Assembly (NCBI GenBank): GCA_002966495.1
Contig: CP016490.1
Span: 1,116,001-1,180,000, forward strand
Direction of reading: 5' to 3'
Source of the DNA: Halomonas sp. GFAJ-1
GTDB lineage: Bacteria > Pseudomonadota > Gammaproteobacteria > Pseudomonadales > Halomonadaceae
Length of the DNA: 64,000 bases
Of this stretch, positions 50,729-61,472 are shown piece after piece (position 1 is the stretch's first letter; every line of letters starts with the position of its first letter). The notes under the pieces are model-generated. The model saw only the letters and a list, made by a program, of their open reading frames with translations, did no database searches and was not told the origin of the DNA. A program made the translations under genes and the position numbers.

Positions 50729-51452
50729 GAGCCGCTTCCTTATGTTGGTAGACGGCTAACGTCTGGGCTGTCTGGTCACCGAATAAGGCTTGATAGTCCG
50801 GGGAGGAGGCAACACGCTCGGGTTTGCCTTCACAACAAATGCGGCGGTTCAAACAGAGCACATGATCAGCGGTGCGCATGACCACATGCAAGTCATGGCT
50901 CACCATCAATACGGCACAACGATAAGTCTGGCGCACTTCTTCAATTTTTTTGTAGAAGTCAGCAGTGCCCCGATGATCCAAGCCTTGCGTTGCCTCGTCG
51001 AGTATCAAGATGTCGGGTTTTGAGATCAGTGCTCGGGCCAGTAGCACCCGTTGAAATTGCCCTCCAGATAACTGGCTCATAGCGGCTTTGCCCAGTGTTT
51101 CAACCCCAGCATTAGCTAATGCTTGCTGCACATCGATCCGTTGATGGTGGTGTGGGAGATTCATAAAACGAGACACAGTCATGGGCAACGTCGGATCCAG
51201 GTGGAGCCGTTGAGGTACATAGCCTATACGTCGTTTAGCATCGATGGAAACGCTGCCTGCCGTCGGCTTAATAGCGCCGATTAATGTTTTCACCAGTGTC
51301 GATTTGCCAGACCCATTAGGGCCAATAAGCGTCACGATTTCTTCACGGTGCAGCGCCAAATTGATGTCTTCAAGAATTTGCTGACCACCTATCTGGACGC
51401 TTAGCTGATTAGCGCGCAAGAGGGGAGTGCTAAGTTTCATCGATGGAGACAT
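50718..51452 (-). CDS. znuC: Zinc ABC transporter ATP-binding protein
   Basis: A 244-residue ABC ATPase with Walker A LIGPNGSGKST, signature LSGGQFQRVLLARAL, Walker B DILILDEATQGLD and switch His in VMVSHDLHVV. It energises zinc uptake with ZnuB and ZnuA. The start ATG at 51452 is the likeliest of several (an upstream TTG at 51479 and a downstream ATG at 51440 are possible). It is divergent from znuA with a Zur-like palindrome between. Confidence 0.92.
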   Translation of the reverse strand: MSPSMKLSTPLLRANQLSVQIGGQQILEDINLALHREEIVTLIGPNGSGKSTLVKTLIGAIKPTAGSVSIDAKRRIGYVPQRLHLDPTLPMTVSRFMNLPHHHQRIDVQQALANAGVETLGKAAMSQLSGGQFQRVLLARALISKPDILILDEATQGLDHRGTADFYKKIEEVRQTYRCAVLMVSHDLHVVMRTADHVLCLNRRICCEGKPERVASSPDYQALFGDQTAQTLAVYQHKEAAHAG

Positions 51453-51482
51453 CGGGTTGGAACTCTCGCTTGATCGCAAATT

Positions 51483-51499
51483 GTTATGTTATAACATAA
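51483..51499. promoter_or_regulatory. Zur-like operator between znuC and znuA
   Basis: GTTATGTTATAAC (51483-51495) is close to the Zur core GTTATAnTATAAC, and the surrounding TTATGTTATAACATAA (51484-51499) is a perfect 16-bp palindrome. It lies in the divergent znuC/znuA region, where a single Zur site usually controls both directions. Confidence 0.7.
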
Positions 51500-51594
51500 T
51501 ATAAAGTGCAAGGCATAGCATCTCCAGCGGCGATGTAAATGATCAGAAAAGCAGTAATTTTTTACTTAATTAATTGATAATTAGGAGATAATAG

Positions 51595-52554
<960 letters not shown>

Positions 52555-52602
52555 AGGCCTTCGCTTACCCGTTGAAAATAGTGTGCTGACTGGCACAAGT
52601 AA

Positions 52603-52658
52603 GGGCGCGTCTACCAGTATCAAAAGCTAAAATGCCCCTGATAAAGATAGACGCGCCC
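52603..52658. terminator. Stem-loop between convergent znuA and the ATP-grasp gene
   Basis: Eleven-base perfect arms GGGCGCGTCTA (52603-52613) and TAGACGCGCCC (52648-52658) around a 34-nt loop. No T-run follows. Its position between two 3' ends suggests a shared 3'-end structure. Confidence 0.5.
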
Positions 52659-52687
52659 AACGTGCAGCGTATTACGTAAGCGAATTG

Positions 52688-53995
<1,308 letters not shown>

Positions 53996-54224
53996 TCGGT
54001 GTTCTCCTATGCTGGTTAACCCAGACTGACTGCACCAACATTGGGCGCATCAGGTGAACTAAGCCGCAGTCAGTATTGTTTCGAAAAAGAGACTTAGAGA
54101 TGAGCGAGAAAGCCAGTGCTGGGCAGGATGTAATCAGGCATTTCTCAGTACCAACCTCGTTATAGTACTAACATAGACGAGCGCGTTACAGTTGGCAATT
54201 AAACGGTAAAGCCCTGTGGAAAGT

Positions 54225-54239
54225 TGGCACGGTTGTTGC
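54225..54239 (+). promoter_or_regulatory. Sigma-54-like promoter element TGGCACGGTTGTTGC
   Basis: It fits TGGCAC-N5-TTGC exactly with GG and GC at -24/-12. Read on the plus strand it points into the 3' end of the NYN gene on the opposite strand; the next plus-strand gene is ovoA 840 bp further. It may drive an antisense RNA or a long ovoA leader, or be a chance match. Confidence 0.35.
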
Positions 54240-54291
54240 GTCGAAAAATCGGCCTATGTTTTACAGCTAATACAGCTAATACATTGTTTAT

Positions 54292-54768
54292 TTAATTTAA
54301 TAAAAATGTTTTATCTATGGCGATAAACTGACTGGCCTCATGCGTTAGTGTGGCAGCGGTAAACTGAGGAACGCCATACACCTCGACTCTCTTACCATAT
54401 TTGGTACGAATTTTGTTGACTAAAAGGTCAAAGTCACCGTCGCCTGATACCAGCACAATAACATCGGCCTGTTCGGCGTATTCCATGGCGTCTAGCGCAA
54501 TGCCTACATCCCAATCCCCTTTGGCGGAACCGTCTGAGCGCTGTATAAAAGGCTTCAGTTTTACATTAAAGCCGATCGCTCTGAGTATGTTTTGAAACTC
54601 CCGCTGTTTTTGATCACCTCTATCAATGGCATAGCAAAAAGCGTTTACAACGCTTCTATTAGCGGTGGCCTTGGCCCAAAACATGTTGTAATCAAAGTTT
54701 TTGCCGTACGCTTCTCGGACGGTGTAATAAACATTTTGAATATCAACAAATATAGCAACTTTTATCAT
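54292..54768 (-). CDS. NYN-domain (PIN-like) protein, LabA/DUF88 type
   Basis: A 158-residue NYN-domain protein, a predicted nuclease fold. The acidic residues of the active site are in VAIFVDIQNVYYTV (Asp9), KGDWDVGIALDAMEYAE and VLVSGDGDFDLLV. There is no membrane segment. It stands alone, with an AT-rich upstream region. The biological role of bacterial LabA-type proteins is mostly unknown; RNA cleavage is the expected activity. Confidence 0.88.
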   Translation of the reverse strand: MIKVAIFVDIQNVYYTVREAYGKNFDYNMFWAKATANRSVVNAFCYAIDRGDQKQREFQNILRAIGFNVKLKPFIQRSDGSAKGDWDVGIALDAMEYAEQADVIVLVSGDGDFDLLVNKIRTKYGKRVEVYGVPQFTAATLTHEASQFIAIDKTFLLN

Positions 54769-55076
54769 CAGCTAGCCTTTTTTAAAGATATTAAGGTAAT
54801 TATACATTAGGGCTAAACGTTCGCCTGGATAATGATTAGTCTACTCCTTTACCTGTTAATCTCCCTACTACAAGATTCTGCTATGAAAACCTAGCAAGTC
54901 CGTGCTTTTTTTGAAAAAAATTGTTGACCAACGAGGTTTGTCGATTAAATGCAAATTTCCGCATATTCATATTTGTACAACTAATGGTAGATTTTGTACT
55001 AGTTTTTGGTTTTTAATGCTTTTATATGTTTACCTATGCTAACCCTCGTCGTTCAAGCTAAAAGGCGCCAACAACT
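54769..55076. other. AT-rich divergent region between the NYN gene and ovoA
   Basis: A 308-bp region with long A/T tracts that must hold the promoters of the NYN gene and ovoA. No gene or strong repeat was found. Confidence 0.5.
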
Positions 55077-57224
55077 ATGACTTCCACTAATTCCCCCGCT
55101 GGGCTACAGGAATCGGCATCGTCTGCTCTCTTCCCCCGCTCTGTGATGCTTGCGGGTAAAGACCCTGAAGCCACACGCCGAGAGATTGAAGCCTGTTTTA
55201 CCGCGACGTTTGACCGCTACGAGTCGCTTTTTAGCACGCTGGTGAATGAGGAGGCGTACGTTCGTAAGTCCATCCCGCTTAGGCACCCGCTAATTTTCTA
55301 TATTGGGCATACCGCGACGTTTTTCATCAACAAGCTGGTGCTGGCGAAACTTCTGCCGGCGCGCATCGACCCGAATATGGAGTCTATTTTCGCGGTTGGC
55401 GTCGATGAGATGAGCTGGGACGACCTGAATGATGATCACTATGAGTGGCCGTCGGTCAGTGAGGTGATGGCGTATCGCGCCAAGGTTCGTGCGGCGGTAC
55501 TCACCTTGATCCGCGAGTTACCGCTGTCGCTACCCGTCGATTGGCAAAGCCCGTTCTGGCCCATCGTCATGGGTATTGAGCACGAGCGGATTCATTTGGA
55601 AACTTCGTCGGTGTTGATTCGCCAGCAGCTGCTTGAGCTAGTGACACCGCAACCTGAGTGGGCACCTATCCGTACGACCGGTGAGCCGCCGGAAAATAGC
55701 CTAATCACGGTACCGAAAGGGGAGGTGACGTTAGGTAAATCCTTCGATGATCCTTTCTACGGCTGGGACAACGAGTACGGCCATCACCACAGCGACGTTG
55801 AAGAGTTCAAGGCGAGCCAGTTTCTGGTCAGCAACAGTGAGTTTCTTGAGTTTGTTGAGGCCGGTGGCTACCTCACCGACACGTTCTGGTCGGAAGAGGG
55901 GTTGGGCTGGCGAAACTTTGCCAAGGCAACGCATCCGACGTTTTGGGTGTGGAAAAACGAGTGGTTTTTGCGCTTGATGACCGAAGAGGTCGAAATGCCT
56001 TGGGACTGGCCGGTGGAGGTCAACTTCCACGAGGCCAAAGCGTTCTGTAACTGGAAAAGCGCGCAGACCGGCCAGTCGGTACGTATGCCAACAGAAGATG
56101 AATGGCATCGCCTGGTGGAGGCGGCGGGTGTTTCTGAGCTTGCAAGCGATATGCCTGCCAACGCCAACCTGCATTTAGATCACGGCGCGTCTTCATGCCC
56201 AGTGACCCGCTTCCAGCACGGCCAATGGTTTGATGTGGTGGGCAACGTTTGGCAGTGGGTGGAAACGCCCACCTATCCGTTCCCAGGCTTTGACGTGCAT
56301 CCGCTGTACGATGATTTCACCACGCCGACGTTCGATAACCAGCATAACCTGATCAAGGGCGGCTCCTGGATCTCCTGTGGTAACGAAACGCGGCTCAGCG
56401 CCCGCTATGCGTTTCGCCGTCACTTCTTCCAGCATGCGGGCTTCCGCTATGTGGTGTCGGATGCTGAAGTCAAAATGCCCAGCGCCTATTACGAAAGCGA
56501 TGCCCGCATGGCTGAGTACGCGGAATTCCATTACGGCGATGAGTGGTTTGGCGTTGCCAACTTCCCGCAGGCATTAGCCAACCGGGCACTGGCGAGCGTA
56601 GCGGGCAAGCAGAAAAAGCGTGCCCTGGATCTGGGCTGTGCCAGCGGGCGTTCCAGCTTTGAGCTGGCCCGTGAGTTTGAGCATGTTGACGGGGTGGATT
56701 TTTCGGCCAACTTTATTCGCCAAGGCGTGGAAATGGCTGAGCAGAAAGTGCTGCGCTATACCCGGGTTGAAGAGGGCGAGCTGGTTAGCTATCAGGAGCG
56801 CACCTTGGCGAGCCTGGGGCTGGAAGAGGCGGCGAGCCGGGTTAGCTTCCACCAGGGCGATGCCTGCAACCTCAAACCGCAGTTTAGCCATTACGACTTA
56901 GTGCTGGCGGCCAACCTGATCGACCGGCTTTATAAGCCGGCGCAGTTTTTGCGAACCATTCACGAGCGCATCAACGCGGGCGGTATTTTGATGATCGCCT
57001 CGCCCTATACCTGGCTGGAAGAGTACACGCCGAAGGAGGAGTGGATTGGTGGCTTCAAGCGAGACGGGGAGAATGTCACTACCCTGGATGGCTTAAAGGC
57101 GCTGTTGGAACCTCACTTCCAGATGATCAGCGAGCCTGAAAAGGTGCCCTTTGTGATCCGCGAGACCATGCATAAATATCAGCACAGCCTCTCGGAAGTC
57201 ACCTTGTGGGAGCGGCGCTCCTAA
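55077..57224 (+). CDS. ovoA: 5-histidylcysteine sulfoxide synthase / 4-mercaptohistidine N1-methyltransferase OvoA
   Basis: A 715-residue ovothiol biosynthesis enzyme. The N-terminal DinB-like domain contributes iron ligands His78 (FYIGHTATFF) and H169-x3-H173-x-E175 (MGIEHERIHLETSS). A formylglycine-generating-enzyme-like domain follows (about residues 230-450, LIKGGSWISCGNETRLSARY). The C-terminal methyltransferase domain has the SAM motif ALDLGCASGRSSFELAREF. It joins cysteine to histidine with oxygen and later methylates the imidazole. No ovoB lyase gene lies beside it. Ovothiol is a redox-active thiol with probable antioxidant use. Confidence 0.95.
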   Translation: MTSTNSPAGLQESASSALFPRSVMLAGKDPEATRREIEACFTATFDRYESLFSTLVNEEAYVRKSIPLRHPLIFYIGHTATFFINKLVLAKLLPARIDPNMESIFAVGVDEMSWDDLNDDHYEWPSVSEVMAYRAKVRAAVLTLIRELPLSLPVDWQSPFWPIVMGIEHERIHLETSSVLIRQQLLELVTPQPEWAPIRTTGEPPENSLITVPKGEVTLGKSFDDPFYGWDNEYGHHHSDVEEFKASQFLVSNSEFLEFVEAGGYLTDTFWSEEGLGWRNFAKATHPTFWVWKNEWFLRLMTEEVEMPWDWPVEVNFHEAKAFCNWKSAQTGQSVRMPTEDEWHRLVEAAGVSELASDMPANANLHLDHGASSCPVTRFQHGQWFDVVGNVWQWVETPTYPFPGFDVHPLYDDFTTPTFDNQHNLIKGGSWISCGNETRLSARYAFRRHFFQHAGFRYVVSDAEVKMPSAYYESDARMAEYAEFHYGDEWFGVANFPQALANRALASVAGKQKKRALDLGCASGRSSFELAREFEHVDGVDFSANFIRQGVEMAEQKVLRYTRVEEGELVSYQERTLASLGLEEAASRVSFHQGDACNLKPQFSHYDLVLAANLIDRLYKPAQFLRTIHERINAGGILMIASPYTWLEEYTPKEEWIGGFKRDGENVTTLDGLKALLEPHFQMISEPEKVPFVIRETMHKYQHSLSEVTLWERRS

Positions 57225-57240
57225 AGCACCTGATGGGCTT

Positions 57241-58329
57241 CTAGCCCACCAGACCCGCAATAGCCCGGTTAATCGACGCGTGTTCGGTTAACCGGGCAAA
57301 CAAGCCTTCGTCCGCCTCGCCGTTAATCAACCCCAGCAACACCCCTAACACCGCCCCCCGGTGAACGTTGTCACCGCCTACTTCGGCGTTGACCTGTAAG
57401 GCTTTTAACGGGTTTTTGTGATGTTTGCAGGCCAAGTAGAGCACGGCAGGCCAGGCGTCGGTGATGTAACAGGCGGTGGATAACACACTGCCTACCACCT
57501 CACGTTCGGTGTATTGGCTTTCCACCAGCTTTGTCAGCTCAAGCTTTGATAGTCCTCGGGTTGCCTTGAGCAGAGTGTCTTCTACCGCATCGACATCGCC
57601 TCTAAACAACAGGCTGTCGATCAGTTCTACATAGGCGTCACACACGTCCGCTAGAAAAGCGTCCGGGTGGGTCAGGGCCAGGTGCTGGCGGCACAGCTTG
57701 CGGGTGTCTGCCAGTGACGTACCCTTCAGGCGTTCGCTAATCGCCAGCGGCGCAATGGTCACCAAGCCACCAATCGAAGGCGTATCGTGGGTCACGGCGC
57801 CACACTGCTTGGGAGGCAGCCCCTTTTCCAGATTGGCGAAAAAACCACGATGGTAGGATTCGGCGTAGGTGTCCGGGTGGGCGGGGGGCTCCGCCGTCAT
57901 GAGCTGGATATAAGCCTTCAAGAAGGCGTCGCTATCATAATGTTGATCTGGCCCTGCCAGGGTGCGCATTAGGGTTAGCGCGCAGTGGGCGTTGAGCGTG
58001 TTATCACCGGGCTGCATGCCCTGGTGGTAGTGCACATTGGGTCGATTCCAGTAGGCCTGCTTGCTTTTCAAAATAACATCGCCGACAACCTCTGGCTGTT
58101 GGTTGCCTGCACGCTTGCGGCCGCCGCCGCTGGTGGAGTGCATCGACATAATCGATGACGGGTGAAACGCAGGCGGCGCCTCAAACGTGTTGATCCCCTC
58201 AGGAAACGCGCGGTCGATGTCGTGCACGTTGTAGAACCAGTGCACGGGCATGGCCAGTGCATCGCCGATAAACAGGTTTTTAAGCGCGGCGGTCGCTCTT
58301 GCGTGCGCGGTGTGGGTCATAGTCGTCAT
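57241..58329 (-). CDS. ADP-ribosylglycohydrolase-family protein
   Basis: A 362-residue ARH-fold protein. Metal-site regions are FIGDALAMPVHWFYN near the start, GDNTLNAHCALTLM in the middle and EVGGDNVHRGAVLGVLLG near the end, which together form the di-magnesium site of ADP-ribosyl hydrolases. It would remove ADP-ribose from protein or small molecules. It starts 2 nt after the stop of the M1-type peptidase gene (TAGAGATG), so the two form an operon. No ADP-ribosyltransferase is nearby. Confidence 0.85.
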   Translation of the reverse strand: MTTMTHTAHARATAALKNLFIGDALAMPVHWFYNVHDIDRAFPEGINTFEAPPAFHPSSIMSMHSTSGGGRKRAGNQQPEVVGDVILKSKQAYWNRPNVHYHQGMQPGDNTLNAHCALTLMRTLAGPDQHYDSDAFLKAYIQLMTAEPPAHPDTYAESYHRGFFANLEKGLPPKQCGAVTHDTPSIGGLVTIAPLAISERLKGTSLADTRKLCRQHLALTHPDAFLADVCDAYVELIDSLLFRGDVDAVEDTLLKATRGLSKLELTKLVESQYTEREVVGSVLSTACYITDAWPAVLYLACKHHKNPLKALQVNAEVGGDNVHRGAVLGVLLGLINGEADEGLFARLTEHASINRAIAGLVG

Positions 58330-58331
58330 CT

Positions 58332-60344
58332 CTACTCTTGGAAATCGTTTGCGGTGAACGTCACGTTGAGCGGGGAGTCTTCCGTTGGCCAGCGTCCTGC
58401 CTGAACGGTCTCACCGTTTTGTTCTTGGACTACATAGCTTTGCTGGCCGTGGTGACGAAGCGAGGCGGCAAGCTGGCGGATGGCCTCGGCATCGTTGCCG
58501 CTTAGCAAGCCGATTTGTGTGCCTGGCGCCATCCAAAAGCGGGCTTCTCCTGCGCTTGCTAATGGCTGTGACAGCGCGGGCAGTGAGTTACGCTGATACC
58601 AGTCATTCACTGCTTCTGTAATACCCATCACTAACAGCGGTGGCTGCGTCTCATCCTGCAGGTTAACCGGCGTGGTAAGCGCTTCGGCGTCTCGCCCCAG
58701 CACCTGTCGTGCCAAGGGGAAAAGAGCGTCATCCAGAGCGAGCACCCGTGTCGTTGGGTCAAGCATCAGCTGGCGCAGAATGGCCGGCGTTGGGCCAGGG
58801 TGGCGCAGTAGGTCGGCGCCTGGATCTACCTCAAGCGATAGGGGGCGAGATGCCAGGTGTAGTTCGAAGGTTTGCTGTGCGTCTTGCATCGGTTGGCGCA
58901 TGTTAACGGGCCCCTCTTCGGTGGTGACCAGCAACGGCACCTCCAGCGGCCAAGGCGCGTGTTGGCCGCGCTGGATCAGCGTGCCGCTGATCCGGTAGCC
59001 GTCTTCGTGGGCTTGGGTTTTTATGGACGCTACGTGCAGCGTGGGGCGGCCTGGCTGGTAGATCCACGGCATGATAAAGGCGTCTTGTGATTCGCCAGAG
59101 GCCATGCTGAAAGCATCAATGAGCGCCTGCCAGTCAGCGGTACGGTGCATCCACTGATCGGCAAAATGACGGAGACCGAGGTCAAACGCCTCGTCACCAA
59201 TGCGCTGGCGCAGCATGTGGAAGAGCATCGCGCCGTGCTGGTAGCCGATCAGGCGACCTGCGGGGTCGGGGCCTCCGCGAAAATCCAATAAGGCGGTTTC
59301 CTGGCGGCTGGGGAGGGCGGCTAGGTCGGCCAGCCAGAGGCGGCGTATGTCGTCATCGTCACCACGCTGCTCCGCCAAGGCGTAATCGGCAAGGTACGTG
59401 GTCAGCGCCTCGGCCCAGTTGCCGCTCGGGTAGTCGACATTGACCCCCGCTCCCCACCAAGCGTGCATTAATTCGTGAGGCAACGAAGTGTGAGGAATAA
59501 AGGGCAAGGGGATAACGCGCTCGCCCAGCAGCGTAAAACCAGGAAAGGCGAGACCTATAGGCGCGGGAGACGCGGCGATGGAAAAGCTTGTATAGGGCAG
59601 CGGCCCCAGGCGTGCTTGAAAGAGCGCCAACTGTTCGGCGGCGTGTTGCAAATACGTCTCGCCAAAGGCGGCATCCAGCGCCTCAGGAAAGAGCGTGCGC
59701 AGCTGCACGCCTTCACTCTCATGCTGGCGAAGCCGCCAGGGGCCGGACGCAATCTCTACCTCACGGGTGTTCGGGTGATAGAAGCGTGCCACATAGGGGG
59801 CGCTGTCGGCGTGCTGTTCCTCTACCAGCGAGCCGGTGGCAACGGCGAGCTGCCCGTCTGGCACGCTAACGGTTAACCATAGGGGCATGGCGTAGTCGTT
59901 AAGGTGTGGGTACCAGTCCGCGCGGGTGGGTAGCAAACTGCCTTCGGCTGATACTTGGTGACGGCTGCCGCTATCGGCCTGTGGCAGCGTACCCTCCCAG
60001 CGAAGCGTCACAGGCGTAGTGCTGTCTGCCGCACCGGCATCCAGCGGTAGATGCCAGCGCCCATCTGCCTCTTGGGTCACCGCCAGCTCGTTATCGCCAT
60101 GCGTTGCCGAGGTGATCGTTAGGCCTTCTAGCAAGCGAAAACGGCGTTCTGTTGCGAGAGGTTGGCTTAGCTCGCCTTGCAGCGAGCGCGTGGAAGGGTC
60201 GAACTGGATGATCAGGGTGCGGTCAGCAGGGTGCTCTGACGGCGACCCCCAGGCAAAACCCGTTGCCAACAGCCATAACAAAGTGCTCACGCTTACTCGA
60301 CGCAGTAAGCCGCAGTGATGAACAGACAACATCAGGCACCCCAA
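58332..60344 (-). CDS. Secreted M1-type (gluzincin) metallopeptidase
   Basis: A 670-residue protein with a signal peptide (cleavage near GFAWG, about residue 33). The zinc motif is HELMHAWWG at 290-298 with the third ligand Glu312 in NWAEALTTYLADY, an exact HExxH-x18-E pattern. The N-terminal beta domain and C-terminal beta-rich domain surround it. It lacks the GAMEN exopeptidase motif, which is replaced by PIGLAFPGFTL, so substrate choice may differ from aminopeptidase N. It is first in a two-gene operon with the ARH-family gene. Confidence 0.85.
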   Translation of the reverse strand: MGCLMLSVHHCGLLRRVSVSTLLWLLATGFAWGSPSEHPADRTLIIQFDPSTRSLQGELSQPLATERRFRLLEGLTITSATHGDNELAVTQEADGRWHLPLDAGAADSTTPVTLRWEGTLPQADSGSRHQVSAEGSLLPTRADWYPHLNDYAMPLWLTVSVPDGQLAVATGSLVEEQHADSAPYVARFYHPNTREVEIASGPWRLRQHESEGVQLRTLFPEALDAAFGETYLQHAAEQLALFQARLGPLPYTSFSIAASPAPIGLAFPGFTLLGERVIPLPFIPHTSLPHELMHAWWGAGVNVDYPSGNWAEALTTYLADYALAEQRGDDDDIRRLWLADLAALPSRQETALLDFRGGPDPAGRLIGYQHGAMLFHMLRQRIGDEAFDLGLRHFADQWMHRTADWQALIDAFSMASGESQDAFIMPWIYQPGRPTLHVASIKTQAHEDGYRISGTLIQRGQHAPWPLEVPLLVTTEEGPVNMRQPMQDAQQTFELHLASRPLSLEVDPGADLLRHPGPTPAILRQLMLDPTTRVLALDDALFPLARQVLGRDAEALTTPVNLQDETQPPLLVMGITEAVNDWYQRNSLPALSQPLASAGEARFWMAPGTQIGLLSGNDAEAIRQLAASLRHHGQQSYVVQEQNGETVQAGRWPTEDSPLNVTFTANDFQE

Positions 60345-60501
60345 GGCAGAAGTTGAATGGATACATTACCGCGAGCATCAAGGTATATAAAGGATGTATA
60401 AGAAATGTTCGGAATGGCGGGTGCTATGCACGCATGCGAAACTGCCCATGACAAACGCCATAGAGGCCAAATAACAGTCGATACTCAAAGGGAGCAACGC
60501 A

Positions 60502-60861
60502 ATGAGGTCACGCCAAAAATACATAGGCTTTGCGGCAATCGCGCTGCTAATAGCAGCGCTTGTGAGCGGGTGCCGCGGGCAAGAGCCCGTGGAAGTGCCA
60601 CTGACTATCCTGGTGAATAACCCTGCTGCCTTCGACGACAAACACATCGTTACCCAGGGCGTAGTGCGGCACTTTGATGATCCCCTTCATTACTGGATTG
60701 AGGACGAAGACCTTAATCGCGTTGAGGTCTTTCCACATGAGCAAATAGCGCCGCATTTAGGTGGCGCTGTGACGGTAGAAGGCCAGTTTCACTTCTCACC
60801 AAAGGAAGGGCGGCGGCTAATCCTTACGCGAGTAGACGTTGATGACTGCCTCACGTGCTAA
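60502..60861 (+). CDS. Predicted lipoprotein, function unknown
   Basis: A 119-residue lipoprotein. The signal sequence ends in the lipobox LVSGC (Cys24). The mature part is a small beta-rich domain (HIVTQGVVRHF, HYWIEDEDLNRVEV, GAVTVEGQFHFS) resembling an OB-fold, and ends DDCLTC. The residue after Cys is Arg, so outer-membrane sorting is expected. Its 3' end overlaps the convergent UreI/AmiS-type gene by 11 nt. Confidence 0.8.
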   Translation: MRSRQKYIGFAAIALLIAALVSGCRGQEPVEVPLTILVNNPAAFDDKHIVTQGVVRHFDDPLHYWIEDEDLNRVEVFPHEQIAPHLGGAVTVEGQFHFSPKEGRRLILTRVDVDDCLTC

Positions 60862-61369
60862 TAACCCCGAGTAAAATCATTACGCCTGGAATCCAGCCAG
60901 TAAAGATGGCGCAAAAGATGGTATAGGTCGCGACAGGACGTTGAATGGGCTTCGCCAGTGCCAGCAGATAAAAGAAGCTGAGCCATAAAAGCGACCATGC
61001 AAACCAGTTCACCGTATTCCACAGTTTGAAACTGGTTGCGAAGCTGGAGATGGAGTGCACGCCAATCACTGCGGCGGTAATGCTGACAAAAAGGCAGAAC
61101 CAGCCTAGCCCTCTGCCGTCAGATTTTAGCCACTGGTTGGCACCTACCCACAGATACGTGATTGAAAATAAGAGCGTAAAAGCCCCTGCGCTAACCTCAA
61201 TCGTGTTGCTGGGGTCTTTGAAGATTAAGTGCGTGGCGATAATAAAGCTGAGCAACCCAACCAGTACGTTGATGATGGATACTTCGTGGTTACTGATTTT
61301 TCCCAGGAGCCAGATACCATTTATAAACAAAACAGCGCCCACATATAGCAATGTAAGACCCAGGATCAT
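60851..61369 (-). CDS. AmiS/UreI-family channel protein
   Basis: A 172-residue membrane protein with six membrane segments. LLYVGAVLFINGIWLLGKIS at the N terminus, LLFSITYLWVGANQW in the middle and GWIPGVMILLG at the end match the urea/amide channel family (UreI, AmiS). No urease or amidase gene is in the window. It overlaps the convergent lipoprotein gene by 11 nt. Confidence 0.85.
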   Translation of the reverse strand: MILGLTLLYVGAVLFINGIWLLGKISNHEVSIINVLVGLLSFIIATHLIFKDPSNTIEVSAGAFTLLFSITYLWVGANQWLKSDGRGLGWFCLFVSITAAVIGVHSISSFATSFKLWNTVNWFAWSLLWLSFFYLLALAKPIQRPVATYTIFCAIFTGWIPGVMILLGVIST

Positions 61370-61404
61370 GCTGACTTGCTCCAGATGTTTAGTTTTAATG
61401 AAGC

Positions 61405-61429
61405 CACGTGATCGCTCACGTGACTTTTT
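61405..61429 (+). terminator. Inverted repeat with T-run between the MCP and UreI-type genes
   Basis: Arms CACGTGA (61405-61411) and TCACGTG (61416-61422) around TCGC, with five T shortly after on the plus strand. Both flanking genes are on the minus strand, so it would only act on antisense transcripts; it may instead be a protein site. Confidence 0.35.
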
Positions 61430-61472
61430 CTTTAGTGGTGTTGTGCTTTTGGCACGTCGTTAATAAATAGCG

